The translations under genes were made by a program, and so were the position numbers. A stretch of 64,000 nt of DNA from Urechis unicinctus (lineage: Eukaryota > Annelida > Polychaeta > Xenopneusta > Urechidae): the NCBI GenBank assembly GCA_034190875.2, contig CM067345.1:29588845-29652844 (forward strand). The letters are read 5' to 3'. The notes below the pieces were generated by a model. It worked only from the letters and a program-made list of their open reading frames with translations, was not told where the DNA came from and did not search any database. Positions 36,501 to 49,745 of the stretch are shown in pieces; the first letter of the stretch is position 1, and every line of letters starts with the position of its first letter.

Positions 36501-39500
36501 TTTACTTTTCTGCACACAAGCTTCATATCAATGTCCATAACCAGATGGGAATCGAGACTGACTTCCGCGGACATCCTGACTTGTTGGGACGCTCCGTGTT
36601 CTGGGACCATAATTCCGGATTTTGCCTGATGAATATAGCGATTTCTTGCGCGATGAAATATCGAGTCTGTCTGTTAACCAATGATCGACGGTGTTTGAAA
36701 TAATTGAGCAGAAAAACTCTTTTACATAAACTCTGATTGGTCAACAAAATCGACTCTGATGTAAAAAAATAAATTGCGCGATTTGAATGTGTTGTTCATC
36801 AAAATAACTGTTGAAGTGGGTAGAGTTCGCTGGTGCCCGGCGATACTGGAGTAAGTGAACAGTGAATGAACACGTTCAAGCTTAAGGTAAGACTATGTCA
36901 GAATCAGTCAGAATCGATCTTGCATCTAGTGAAAATGTAATGCTACCATGGTTCAGCCTTTCGCTACGCGCATGGCTCGACTGAAGATTAGGCGGTCCTG
37001 GATCTCGGGCCGATGCCAACGTTGTTTCCGGATACGCCAAGCACTGATTGGGGCGAGCGTGGACGCGTGTTGATGGTGATGTTAGTCAGGTAAGTGGGCC
37101 ACCATTGAGTTATTTCATAAGTCATTTCGGTTTCCAAACTTCATTTTCTTAGCTGAAAATATTTGAACCAAACCGACTGTCTGTTGTTGACTACATATTA
37201 CTCTACTCGTATTGGCTTGGGCCGTTTCGTTAGCACAGAAGACAAACAGTTGAAAGTTTTTGTCTGATAGACATCATAAGTGGCTAGATGGAAGAAGTCA
37301 TGAGAATTTTCCCCAAACAAAAATATGAAAGCCCATTTCTCTTCTCTCAGTCTGTGATAGATTAATTATTTCATTTTGATGAGCAATAAAATAAGATAAG
37401 ACAACATTAACAGAAGTTGGAATGATCCTTTCCGGGCAGGGGGCCTTACATCGTCAAGACCCAGCAACAAAGAGCGGGATTGGGGGTGGAGGAGTTGGGT
37501 CACCGCGGTGGAGAAATAACAAGCAGTCAATAAATAAGTCTCCAAAGTACCCGTCACGACGAGGAGTTCCCCAACACGCTGGGTGCTATTGGCTGGACAG
37601 GGAAGGTGAAGGGGTTAAGTGAAGGATGGGTCAGCTCGCCTCGCCCCTGTTATGCTCGCTGTTACCATATACATCTAGACCAGGTGAGCTATTGGCCACT
37701 GCAGTATCTCCTTCCACCACGGACCGTAAGTGATTTGAAAACTGCAGCAGACGCGTGGATTTCTAATTGGCCTTGGTAGTGGCACCGCAGCCGCCAGGAG
37801 CAGGGAAAGAAGGGAGTCCGAGGTTTGTTGACAGCATACGCGTACTGACCCAGTGAACTCACAGTGACCTTGACCCGCACACACACAAACGACCGGCGAG
37901 AGTTTACCCCAACCCCCTCCACCTAAAAACATGGGGTGGCAGCCATGTTTCCCGGTCATACGCCCAACAAACACACGCAAGAGAGTAAGCAAGGAAGTCC
38001 CATTGTTGGTCAACAAGGCCCCGATAGTAAACAGGCTCCATCGACAGCTCATTCTTAGACAATTACAATCTCCCCAGTCACAAGAGAGTCGACAGAATGA
38101 TGAGCTCATGGAAATAATTACGATCGACACAGGTTCCAAGTCAGGAAGCCCAATACCACCAGGTTAACGATGCACAAGAGGATGACGAGTCCTGGGGCAT
38201 TATACCCACACCATCTAGACTGACAGTAAACAATTGTGTCTATCATTGGTGAGATGCCTGGCTGTGGCTTCATTAATGAGTGAACGCGAGGCGCCAGAAT
38301 CCATTACTTCCTTATTTATAGCAATCCGCCAGCAGGTCAAGGTCGTCCTCCACACAGACTACATTCCCTTACCACCAGGAATAACGAGGTAATAAATAAG
38401 TGACCAAGCAGGTCATTTACCTGTAGCGACGTACCTCTAAACGTAAGAGTAGTTCCCTGTCATGCACCGCTGTACCGTATGAGATGCACACGGCTCTGAG
38501 ACCGCTAGACCGTGGCGTTACTACGCGCTACGACGAGTAGGACGATCTCACATGTCGACGTCGCCACTAGGACTTATGCTTAGACATCAGCACTTTCGAT
38601 ATTGCATCGCGAAAGGATCATCTAGAGACACTTATCAAATATTTTCAAGACCAAGGGGCAAGGCGGAACGACATATCGGTGCAAAGTCACCCATTAGCTG
38701 CTGTAGGGAGAACGCCAGACATGAATACAACATCAATACAATATTATTCATTGCATTATAGCTTCAAATATATAACTAATCATTTGCATTTGAAATACAT
38801 AATGAAAGTTTTGTTCTCGTATGCGTTCAGTTGCACTATGCTCCGTGCACTGATACCAAATAAGTCGTGCGAATGCCGACCCTTTTTTCGAGTCCATGGG
38901 AAAAACGCTACTCAGAAGAGAGACTTAGCGACGAGGCGAAGAGATTCAGTCATGAAGATATACACACGATAAAGAGTTGAGAGTTGAACACGAGAGAACA
39001 ACATGGCTCCCGTCACGCGAGATCACACTATCTAGAAATACGGGCGTGCAGGTAATGCGTCAACTGACGTCCAGTAACGCGCCGTAATCGTAGAAATACA
39101 TGGAGCATAGCGGATAGAGCTCAGCTTGTTGCATACTGATTACGGCACCATTCACTCAGCTAACGAGTAGAGGAGTAGGACTGAGTCCACAGATTTCCCT
39201 ACACATACCAGTCACAATGATAAAACCTGTCTTGGGCTAACATGCAATTCACGGACGAGAAGGCAACCTGTTTGAAGGCGGGGTCTTTAATTCTGTAGTT
39301 AGAAATAAAAGCATCCACTTTCTACAAGACCAAGCCGGAGCACGCGACCTACGAGTGGGAGGAATGTTCCGTGGAACTGCCGTGCATGATGGACGGCTGC
39401 TGTCATACGTACACAAGTCCTCATTCGTTATTGCCGCGTAGGCAATCAGAGCCCCTCGTATTATGTACGCTCCATTAAAGGTTACCTTCAGGCCAGTATT

Positions 39501-42500
39501 TGTCACTAGATAGAATATGAAAGAGGTTGTCTCTCTGTGGTTGTTGTTTTGGGCGAGCTGACGCATGCGTACATGAAGGTATCCCTCCCATCAGCGCACG
39601 TCATCGCATGGATGATCAATGACAACCGCTAAATGGCAGCGGCGTATCCAAATATGCTCACTCAGCAATAATTAGCTACCAAATCTGCAGCATCAGCAGC
39701 TGCATATACGGGAGGCAACGGGCGGACTGTCCTCGTGAACTCTTGGCCCTCATTCTGTAAGGAGACAAAGAAGAGGAGACCGGTGTTGGCCGCGGGCCGT
39801 ACAGCAGCCGTCCGCTACACATGCAGCGCTTCAGACGTGGACAACAGAAAATATTCACTGATCGGTGATTTCGGTAGTAATTTACGCCGTTCTATCAAAG
39901 TCAGTTTCACTGGCGAAAATAAGTAAAATATCTGAGGTGTAGATGCTACAATGTGGCGGTGTTTGTGATTTTGTTCCCAGACGTCTAGTATTTGGGATGA
40001 CCTCCTCGCCACATGTGTTGACCTCTCTCCACACGGCCTGATGAACAGCCACTGGTTCTCACGCGCATTTAGTCCTCGCTTCTTTGAGAGATTTGCAATT
40101 ATTCTGGATTAAAACGGGATGGTCACATGCCAACCAGCTGACATCAATAACAATTAACCGTGTGAATTGGCTAATCTAACATTGACAACCTGATTACAGT
40201 TGAATTTAGAATAGCCATTCTTTTCTCCCTTGCTAATTATAAGAAAGGGTATTATATGGGGTGCCAGCCCCTGCCAAAGACGATTCGTCAAACATGGCAT
40301 TCAAATATTTGATTTTATATACCAAGTTGTTCCACCATCATTATCAAGCAGCTCGGTGGGGTTGCCTCGTGATGCCCCTGGATGCTGCAACTGGGGGTGA
40401 TGGACTACTGCGGTCACTCACACACACACACACACACATCGACAGCTCCCTAACTTCTGCATAGCCCCTAACATAGACGGTATTCACCACCCTGCGGAAG
40501 TAGCTAGGCCACTTGGCGATCCCTGAGCACGCACGCGCTCCTTCTTCAACCCACAGGCACTCGAGTTTGGACATCATGATTTCCCATCACTAGCATTGAT
40601 ATATAATATCATATCATTATGCAAGGGAGATAACAAATCATGATGTCCAAACTCGAGTGCCTGTTCTTCAACCAATCACTGTAGCGGTCGTAATGACGTC
40701 ACCTTAGTACTCCAGTTGATCCAGTAAGGAGTCTAATGAGAAGTGGCGTCATCAATGATATTGGTCCTATCATCCGCCTGGGTTTGTCAATTCAAAGGTC
40801 ACTTAGTGTCAACTCATGTCAGTGGTTTTCTTTTCTTATCACTAACAATGTAAACCAACGCAGAAGAGGCATTCAATGCGTCCAGAGGAGGCAGCTTGTT
40901 TTCTGTCATTACCTGCAGATGTCAATCGAAAATGACAGCCTTCTCGAGGCATCTATACACTGAGCCGCTGAGGTTCCCCGACCCCTCTCTCGCTCACACA
41001 GACATTACAACAGCCAATATTTCACACGTAACTAACCGATATGTGACAAATAGGTTTAGCCGCTCAGCGCTCGGATGCCTAACTTCGGGAACCGAGCTCA
41101 AATGGACCGAGAGCTAGTGACATACGAGGTATCAAACACTGTCGTATCACATTTACGTGAGTGCGCATGCTCGTAGCAACGTAATATTTACAATCAGCAG
41201 GTGCCGTTTTGCCCCTACGATGCAGCCCGTGACTCGTTGAAGTGCCGAAACACAAATGGGCCCAGAAGACCACCGATTCATCAGTCGATATCAGTCAGTA
41301 TGGTATGCTATCGGAATGAAAATAAAGTCGATTTTAAAAAGGAGTGTCTGGTCGGAATGGAAGTTAGGTGCACGGATCATTTGAATGTACGGAAACATAA
41401 AAGCGGCCGAGCGGTGACAACATAACCATTCTGTTCTATTAACACCTTCGACACGTTCGAGTAACAAAAATGGTTGACGCAGAAAGGGGTGGTCTACTTG
41501 GGCGTCTTCTTTAAATTGGGTTGGCGTCATACATTACAGTTATCTTGATGCAGTCAGCGCACAGGCGCTCACTCAATGAAAGACCAGGCCCCATATCTTA
41601 ACATTAATCTTCCGGCTCGCGTTATCAACGTTGTGCTGCTATACACGCTGATTCAGCAAATTAAAAATGCAAGGAAACACTATATATTGCACCATCTGGC
41701 GAAATAATGCATCACTTGGCGCCAACAAATCATAATAACAGACCAATGAAATTCGATAAATATACCCTGTTCATGTGTCAGAGGACTTCAGTGGGACCAG
41801 TTCATTTGTCGAAGCGCAAGCTAATGAATAGATCAACGCTGTGCGATGTCTCCACAACACTCAACAGGGACGAGATGCCAGATGTACAATGAATGCGCCG
41901 ATCAATGGCGAACCTCTTGACCCGTCTTCGGTCACACAACACAATCTAATTAGCAGTGTGGTTAAGTGCAGCTGTTCTATTACCAGAGAAGCCGGGTATT
42001 TACAGATAGAGGCCACGCACCGAGCCGTGAAGGAATCACACAGCTTCTGGTTGGACCTACATTAACTACAGATCCAGAGTAATTACCAGACCAATCAGCG
42101 GGAATCATGAAAGAAAACGCTTCCTAATGCAGACATATTCTGCAGTCATGGATGCATGCCGATTAAGTCGCGGATGTTGTGGGCGAGGGGGCAGACAGCG
42201 GGTGAGGTGAACACTAGAATAACTAATGATCACGTGTAGCTAGGCACTCGCGCAACCATGGCATCATTAGTCATGCCACATAGAGTTACAATGTACCGCA
42301 TAACATGTTCATCACATTCAAGATACACAACACAATCGCAACGACCAAGTACCCAACACGACTAAGCAACCATACAATGTCCAATGTAGCGATCCAAGCT
42401 GATTATAACTAGCACGAACAGACGATGATAATTGTCAAACATGACCATTATGCGATAATACCAATCTAACGGGCCCCAGCACAACCACTCACCACGCCTA

Positions 42501-45500
42501 CACACATAACACACGTTAGGGGAACATGACGCCGTAATGGCTCTGCAAATTAGATCCAGGATGTGAATTTGGATACGGGCACTAGAGATCAGGCTCTACC
42601 TGGTCAAGTGGAAAGATTAGGAGGAGGTGGGGGTGGAGGTGAGGCTCACACGTTTTTTGACTAAAGGAACAAACCGTTCGTAATCAATAAAAATTAATCC
42701 TTGAAAACTAAATTCATGCATAATCTTTGTTACCAAAAATTAATAACGAATTCGTTTGGTTTTTTTTTTGCACGGACATTAACGTTGCACTACATTTTAT
42801 ATGATCAATTGGTACAACGCTCGGGTGGATGTCGCTCGGGGTAGCGGTGTCGAGAGGACAGGGGTTCACATGAGGCCGGGCGGGAGGGGAGGGGTCATTA
42901 CAGACTACCCGGGCCGGGTGAGGCAGGTCACATCCTAGCGCTACGTTTGTTTTTGTTGGCGTAGAGGCGTGAAATAATGATATACCTTTCAGCAACTCAC
43001 CGTAGTCCCCCCCCCCATTCCTTCCTGGGTACTATCACAGCCCTCAATCACTGCCAGACCCTCATACATTTCAAAAGACTCTCCGGACCTCTAAATTCAC
43101 TTCATATACACTAATCCCTTTGAAACAAACAGAACTTATTTCGATCTAGCCATAACCCTCACACAATTAACATTCCAAGCTCTCAATTTCAAACCCCTTT
43201 AACTCCCGAAACGTATCAGAATTACAGGTAATTAACACCAGGCCCTTTGATCTCAACTTTAAACCTTACCAATATTCAACCTTAATCCCTTTCATGTTTA
43301 GTCAGTAATTGCGGCAATGTCCAGTGCGGGCAGATGCCAGTGGACATCCAATCAGAATGCGCCACCTATGTCCAGCCCACATTTTGCTCTATAAATACAA
43401 CGACAAACCTCATATATCAGACTTGGAAATATATATCTTACGCATCTACAACTTCGAACATCTCAACATCACAGTTGTAGTAAAGACCATCCAAACATCC
43501 CCAGGGCGTGCCGATCTACAACTTCGTAAATAAAGGATTACATCTACAGTTCGCCGTATCAATTACTCGCTAAACCTCTCGCAAGCCATCGTCGAATCCC
43601 CGACGGTCACAGTACCCATCGCCTCTCACACCGTGCCCGTATAGCTCATCCCGGTAAAACACGAGCAAAGGCAATAATCGTCAGCTTATTGAGGTTTTAA
43701 TTCATCTTTGATTGTGATAGTTAACTTCGCTGCTGAGTTCAAAAGATTTAAGAAATAACTATAATCAGCAAGGACATGAACATAAGGCCAGCTAGGGTCA
43801 AGAAAACGAAACCCTAGCAGCCAGAGTTAGGTTCAACTTGAAATCATCTGACTTAAGTAACGATCTTGTCGAGAAGAGAGAGCATTCATTCATATAAACG
43901 ATTACGGGGATATTCGGGTAATAACCATCAAGTGTACATACTGGAGGCTATTTCAGTTGTTATGTCACCATACCGCATCAGTTATGACTGACTAGTGGGG
44001 CCGGTTAACATATCTTATGACGCCTTTCTCGGCTCGTCTGTCATGTGCTCTCATCACCTGCTGCTGCTGCCTTACCCCAGCTCCCACCAAGCCCCACACG
44101 AGCGCCAATAACATCCATTCGCTGAAGGACACCGCGATTCCTCACCTAGAGAAACCTGATCAAGCCAATCATGTTCATGCCCACCATCACACCCACTGCA
44201 GCCAACCGGAATCAAAGATCGCACGAGCAGTTCACATGTATAGTTTACTTGTTAGCTTTAATCATATGAAACTTGTACCATGAAGAGTCCAGAGGGCCGT
44301 GGAGGGGGGTGGGGCGGGCGATGGGGGCGGGGCGTGGGGAAGAGGTGTTAGTTTACGGAAACCACTTTGATGACAACGAGGATGTCAGTCACAGGTAAGC
44401 AAGTAATGAGCTGAATCAGTAGATGGATGGACAGACTCGTCATCAGATACGTACTTTGTAAACGCTAAGAGAGACAAGTACCAGTCTGACAAATGGCCGA
44501 GATGCACCCTGGTCCACTAATATTGCACCAAGATTAAAAGAATGCAACAACATCAGAAAGCAACCCGTTCAAACTACCACGCCCCTCATGTTAACCTAGC
44601 ACATTTATTCTGATCCGATTCCACTAACGTGGACGCAGAAGAACATTAGAACACGCATGGTAATTAAGTATGGCTCCAATAAAACTCACCCGTCCGGGCT
44701 GTAGGAGACCAGGAAGGTTGACCTCGTTTGACCCGATAGCTCGCACGGCTGAGACACAACAAACATGCAAGCCCATTAAATAAGCAATAACCCTACTACA
44801 TCACACACAGTTCATAACCGCCATGAATAGTATGCGAGACGGAAGTAACCAGGCCTCATTGGCTGAGAAGGGAATGACATAATAACATTTCATAAAATGC
44901 AGCAGTTACAAGCTATATCATATTAAACAGGCCATAATACCAACGGAGTGGCGGACAGGACCTGGTCGACGGTCAAAAGGTCACCCATTGGGTGTGATAT
45001 AATCAGACAGAGAGTCCTGCTGTAACGGGGAGCCAATATTCCCGCGTTACCCGCAAGAGGAAGCGAGGTCGGGTTGTGCTATGCAGTATACGGTATAATC
45101 ACGTAAACATCCGAACCGGGCTCATAATGTTTTAATATACCAGTTAGGGTTTGCCAATGTTCCTAGGACCGAAGACGGATGCATTCTACTTTCAAAATGG
45201 CTTTATTATCGCCCACTTCCAACACACTATTGACAAATAAACGGAGACGGCAGTATGCCACGTGCGTCGCCATCTGGTCACTCCATTACACGCGTAGAAA
45301 ACACTCAAACAATCTATACATCAAAGTTTACATCAATGCAAGAACAGGTAAAGCAACCAAATACACTAGCATTGACTAGTTTACATCAATGCAAGAACAG
45401 GTAAAGCAACCAAATACACTAGCATTGACTAGAACTGACCAGGTTTTTGTTGGGTAAAGTAGCTTTCTCCTCGGCTAGGACCATGGCGGGATTCGCGGGG

Positions 45501-45568
45501 CTACGAGTGTACCCTGCTTCTCTCTGCTGCAAGTAACATGCTATGTTGGCGCTGCGTTGCCTCTTCAT
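24522..45568 (-). CDS. AMBRA1 (WD40 autophagy/CUL4 substrate receptor)
   Basis: Exons on the minus strand, 5' to 3': 45568-45440, 44748-44690, 29733-29550, 29277-29102, 28964-28878, 28687-28500, 28332-26452, 26346-26289, 26164-25890, 25706-25521, 25308-25154, 24980-24841, 24723-24522. All are GT-AG and in frame: 1239 aa (human 1298). The N-terminal WD40 part (about 45-215) contains [31 protein letters not shown] and [13 protein letters not shown], matching AMBRA1. The 1881-bp exon encodes a Ser/Thr/Pro-rich disordered middle with two coiled coils. The C-terminal half of the WD fold returns at about 930-1170 ([54 protein letters not shown]). Two TQT dynein-light-chain motifs lie at 1214-1216 and 1226-1228. 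The family acts as a DDB1-CUL4 substrate receptor (cyclin D turnover) and Beclin-1 partner. No WDQL-type LC3-binding motif was found. Exon 1 is supported mainly by splice phase and remembered invertebrate orthologues. Confidence 0.93.
29419..29538 (+). repeat. 30-bp tandem repeat, 4 units (AMBRA1 intron 3)
   Basis: Unit GGATGTCCTCTAGCAATCAT plus GTAAGGAGGG, four copies. It ends 11 bp before the exon 3 donor (exon end at 29550). The array is open in one plus-strand frame, which is a consequence of the 30-bp period. Confidence 0.8.
30480..30610 (+). repeat. dispersed ~130-bp repeat, copy 1
   Basis: Similar to 33975-34110: both carry GTTGCGTTTT, then AACTGTTTC, CTTTC, and ATTACCCAGGATATAG followed by TTTGTCAG. 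Same orientation, about 3.5 kb apart, visibly diverged. Confidence 0.55.
30617..30915 (+). repeat. 63-bp minisatellite, about 5 units (AMBRA1 intron 2)
   Basis: Unit core CATCCCATACAGAGCATCTC with flanking TGAAGCGGTATTGAGCGGCC and GGGGCGTGGCGACTATCAT. The last two units are shortened. It begins right after dispersed repeat copy 1. Confidence 0.85.
33975..34110 (+). repeat. dispersed ~130-bp repeat, copy 2
   Basis: Second copy of the sequence at 30480-30610. Boundaries are approximate. No terminal inverted repeat, poly-A tail or target duplication was found, so the class is unknown. Confidence 0.5.
35776..35869 (+). repeat. 41-bp tandem repeat with inverted CCAAT boxes
   Basis: Two full 41-bp units and a partial third, each starting CTAATT and ending in GCGCGC. 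They include CTGGCTGATT and ATTGGCTGATT; the second contains a perfect inverted CCAAT box. It lies deep in AMBRA1 intron 2. Promoter activity is only a possibility. Confidence 0.55.
40554..40663. mobile_element. 110-bp palindromic MITE-like element
   Basis: A perfect 29-bp terminal inverted repeat (40554-40582 and 40635-40663) beginning CAGGCACTCGAGTTTGG surrounds 52 bp of AT-rich sequence. The direct repeat TTCTTCAACC flanks it (40542-40551 and 40664-40673), with two or three extra bases on the left, so the exact duplication length is unclear. CAG ends suggest a hAT-type MITE. The perfect stem implies recent insertion or sequence conversion. Confidence 0.7.
45327..45432 (+). repeat. perfect 53-bp tandem duplication next to AMBRA1 exon 1
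   Basis: 45327-45379 and 45380-45432 are identical (TTTACATCAATGCAAGAACA ... GCATTGACTAG). The pair ends 8 bp inside intron 1 from the exon 1 donor. Identity shows it is recent. Confidence 0.9.
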
Positions 45569-47380
45569 CGTGCCGCTGTTTGGGGTGGAGACTTCCGTTC
45601 TTTAAGCAACACACAGACACCAAGTCCGTATGCTCACACTCAAGTTCATCCGATCGGCTCTGGGTTCAATTGATTATATCCAAGTTCATTTGAGGACAGC
45701 TGCATTCATCGGCCAATTGAACTCATCTATGCTGCCCTTCTGCAAACACGAAACAGATAACGTGAACACTCCATTGTCACTCTCAGCGTAACACCATCGA
45801 ACAGTCACAAACGGTGATCCCTTTCTGGGTGGACGATTCCTATTATCACATTCATTCGATATTATTACGTTAATTATAGGGTCACATGATATGATTAGGC
45901 CATCATGCCGGTAATGAATCGCATATCAAGGAACCAGGCTACATAATCAATGACAATTCTTGGTGGATAAATCTCACTTCCATCTTGGCCTCTTGCAGCA
46001 ACCCAACGGCAGCTGGACAAACGTTCCGGTGGATATAATCAACAGGTCACTGTTAGAGCCTCAGCCGAGTATATCAGTTTAGTGAACCAATGGCTATAGG
46101 CAGTTACACTTATAAGGATGAGACCAGCATACACCATGGAAATCACGTGGCCAACCGGTCACACGCCTCAGTGTGTGGGAGACCCAAGAGGCATGAAGTT
46201 TGCCAAGTTCCGTTAAATGCGAAGTGAAAACGTGAAGATGCAGCACAAAAAGCAGCCTAGTCCGGTTTCCCTGGGGTCTTGTGGTCGCGCAGTTGCTGCT
46301 GGGAAATTATCCATATTCCGTACGACTTTTAATGCACTAACATATTAATGATGTCATGATAAAGTAAATAAACAGCTCCACCAAGTTCCTACCGCTAACA
46401 CATTGGACGTCTCCCCCAACCTGTACGAGCTGCCCGCCGCAACAGCATGGCATAAAGAATAAACGCAATAACAACGCGAAGCAGGCGACAGACTAACAAG
46501 CGCGGCAACGAAGCTGGTCGCCCTCTAGCGGCCAGAGTGCACTGTCAGCAGACGTCCTGCGTTGACCCTCAACCTAACCTGAACATGCTAAAACCAGGAA
46601 GATATGATTCAACATCTGCTCGACAAACAGTCGTCCATACAGCCAGGTAAATTTATTATAATGACAGTATTTGTATAAGGAACAAACATTATTTCTTCCG
46701 CATAGCTGGTCGGACCAATAGAGTCATCATTTTTCATAAACGCCTGGTTCAAACAGTTATTGGGTCGCTCAGCTGAAGATTGGAGGCATTCAACGCTACA
46801 TGGTCTTGTCATTTTTTGTATCTAGGCGGCTAAAGGTTATAAAGAATCCAGAGGCGGGGTTTCTAATCAGCTGTCCACACAAAGATGTCACTCATTCAAC
46901 TATTTAAGTTTCGAACACAAATAGATCGTATGGGGGCCATCGTTCATCTAGTATCATTTACTAATTACTAATAACTGACATTTAACTTCTAATCAATGAT
47001 TCAGCAACACAGGGAGAGGTCAGATGAAATTATAGTGTTACACGGTACACCAACACTGATGTTACACATACAAGAAGAGATAAGAGCATCATTGTCGCTG
47101 CGCCATTAAACTTTTACTTTCCGATCTTTTATAACTTAAATGTTTACCTAAGCTTAACACTTGCTCTCCGACGATAACAATCATGCTTATTAACAGTCAA
47201 ATCATCTCCAAGATGAGCGATATATACATCTGTAGACACCAGCTAGACAGCTAACTCGTACCGACGTGCCGCAATGCACGAGCCTCGCTATAACACTAGG
47301 ACAGTTCCAGAACAAGAATCGTATTGCTGTTGTCAACGCTCAACAGACGCGTTATATCCACATCATAATGTACTCCATAC

Positions 47381-47536
47381 TCACCTCACCTTACTCAATA
47401 AACATCAGTGACTCGGGTAAAAATAAGCTGCACCCGAGAAATAACAAGATATCCATATTCACCTCACCTTACTCAATAAACAACAGTGACTCGGGTAAAA
47501 ATAAGCTGCACCCGAGAAATAACAAGATATCCATAT
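47381..47536 (+). repeat. 78-bp tandem duplication
   Basis: 47381-47458 and 47459-47536 differ at one base (AACATCAGTG versus AACAACAGTG). 78 is a multiple of three, so an overlapping chance frame stays open across it. Recent event. Confidence 0.9.
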
Positions 47537-49393
47537 TCAATGAGGTCAGTGCGTGCTGCGCGACGCGTTTGAGGCCAGTACCAGTCTGGGTCGCAGCGTC
47601 GCCCGCCACACGAGCGGGAAAGGAAAACAAAACCAACTGGAGCAGTGTGGTTATTGACACCTTACAAGGACGGAGTTGATCAAATCGCTATATCCGGCGA
47701 TGGTGGAGACAAACCAGGTTGCACTCCTTCGGGGTATCCTGATAATGGCACCACAGGGTCACCCATCTGTGTACGAGGTGCTGGGTAACCCGCGATGGTA
47801 GAGGTTCTAGACTGGTAGAGGAGAGGTGACCAACTGACCACGGAAGCACCTCTCCCACCATGCCCAGCCTACGTCCCTGACACGAACCAGCCATCAGATG
47901 CCCTCTTTCACAACCCCAACTCCCCGAGAGCGCCGCTCACATGGCACCGACACTCACATCGGAAATGCTTACAATCGGACATCTGAACATGGAGGTATAA
48001 ACATGGCCCTTCCGCGGCGAAACTAGAACATGGAGGAATATTAACGGCCGATAGGGGCAGCATGGATGATCGCACGTCTGAATGGACATGTATCACTTGA
48101 GCTGACCATGAAGGCGATGAGAAATAGTATTGTTGTGTTCGGCGCAATCATTAGCATGGCGGTGTGGTCTCCGTCAACGACGAGTCAGGCTGTTTAAGGT
48201 GAGCCCGAGAGAGGTCAGTCTGGGACAGATCAACAAACAGCAGACATACGCGCGCGGCATGCTCGAGATGCAGCGAGGGCTCCACATGTGTGTCCATCGA
48301 TACAACCGACTTCAAGTAACTGATCCCGTGCAAATAATAAACAAAGAGCACCAATTGGACGAGAGCCGGCAGCCAAAAGGAAATACACAGCCTGATCAGC
48401 TTCATCCCTTTCAATATACTCGATTAATCCAACAATACAACTGAAATAGTCTATGAGTGGTTAAAATAAAGCATTCCCTCACTTGGAAGTTAGAATCGTC
48501 GGAAACATCCAGCACTATGAAGGGATAGCTTCCAGATTATAATCCATGTGACTTTTGTCAACAATGTCTTATTCACCCTAGATGAAATTCAGCGACGTTC
48601 ATAATTCATTTCAACTGTCATGTCAACGACTACAACCTGCAAATATGCAAGTTTGATTCCGGTTTGAAATATTAAATGCAGCATTGCACATAACTAGTAT
48701 TGTTGTGAAGCAAATAAATTCTGATTGTTATACAGGTCATTTGAATTTTTTTTACATGAATCCATTTCATGAGGATGGTGACCAGCTGGCGTTACTATTA
48801 AAGCAGACCAGTAATGGTAATGGCCACAGCTGTAGCAATTAAACCTGGAACAGCCTAGCCCCGACTGGACGGTTATATAAATATATACTGCCAATAAGAC
48901 GTTGTGCAGGGCTAAGAGTAGCTCCAATACTATCCCCTGTGTCAATGTGACCTGTTTATCACTATTCCTCCCTTGATCATTGTTCAATGTCAGATTGATT
49001 GCAATTTCAAGACTTGGTCTGATATAATATAATCACTGATGACTTCATATACTGTACACCACCATAAGCCCAGATTTAATTGCATATTACCATGATTCAA
49101 TATAGAATATCAGAGTTAATATTTAGAATTTGGTTGACCCAGGTTCCTATGTAACCATCTGATCAACCTGTACACACATCTGTACTTGAATGAGTTGCAC
49201 ACTCGTTTGCCACAGTTATTAGTGCTTCTTGTCGTGTTTTCTACAACTTGCTCCAGGTTTGACTTAGGTTCTCACCAACCCTCAATTGGATGTTTGCATT
49301 ACTGCACTGCTATGCAACTGTACCTTGTCGAAACCCCAGCTTCACCCAAGGAGAGGAATATTTTGGGGCACATGGAACATCAGTATTAAGAAT

Positions 49394-49745
49394 TCGTTGA
49401 AACATCAAAGGTCATGTTGCAACTGTGTTGAATCAGAAGCGTCATGTTGCGACTGTGTTGAATCAGAAGCGTCATGTTGCGACTGTATTGAATCAGAAGC
49501 GTCATGTTGCGACTGTGTTGAATCAGAAGCGTCATGTTGCGACTGTGTTGAATCAGAAGCGTCATGTTGCGACTGTGTTGAATCAGAAGTGTTGAATCAG
49601 AAGCGTCATGTTGCGACTGTTTGAATCAGAAGCGTCATGTTGCGACTGTGTTGAATCAGAAGCGTCATGTTGTGACTGTGTTGAATCAGAAGCGTCATGT
49701 TGCGAATGTGTTGAATCAGAAGCGTCATGTTGTGACTGTACTGAA
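49394..49745 (+). repeat. 30-bp minisatellite, about 11-12 units
   Basis: Unit TTGAATCAGAAGCGTCATGT plus TGCGACTGTG, with one partial 14-bp interruption near 49590. It reads as a 10-residue repeat in frame on the plus strand (CVESEASCCD) and also open on the minus strand. No exon context, so not called as coding. Confidence 0.85.

Larger units (their letters stand above)
29734..44689. other. AMBRA1 intron 2 (15 kb), no nested gene recognised
   Basis: Contains minisatellites, a MITE-like palindrome at 40554, a CA run at 40415-40438, C-rich tracts near 35900 and 43007, and duplicated ~130-bp segments. Short frames at 31999-32427, 34113-34445 and 34401-34643 were inspected and show no known domain. 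Nothing else was recognised. Confidence 0.5.

Noticed and set aside
48130-48444. 104-residue plus-strand frame
   Set aside because: No family resemblance, no partner exons; length is within chance for this composition.
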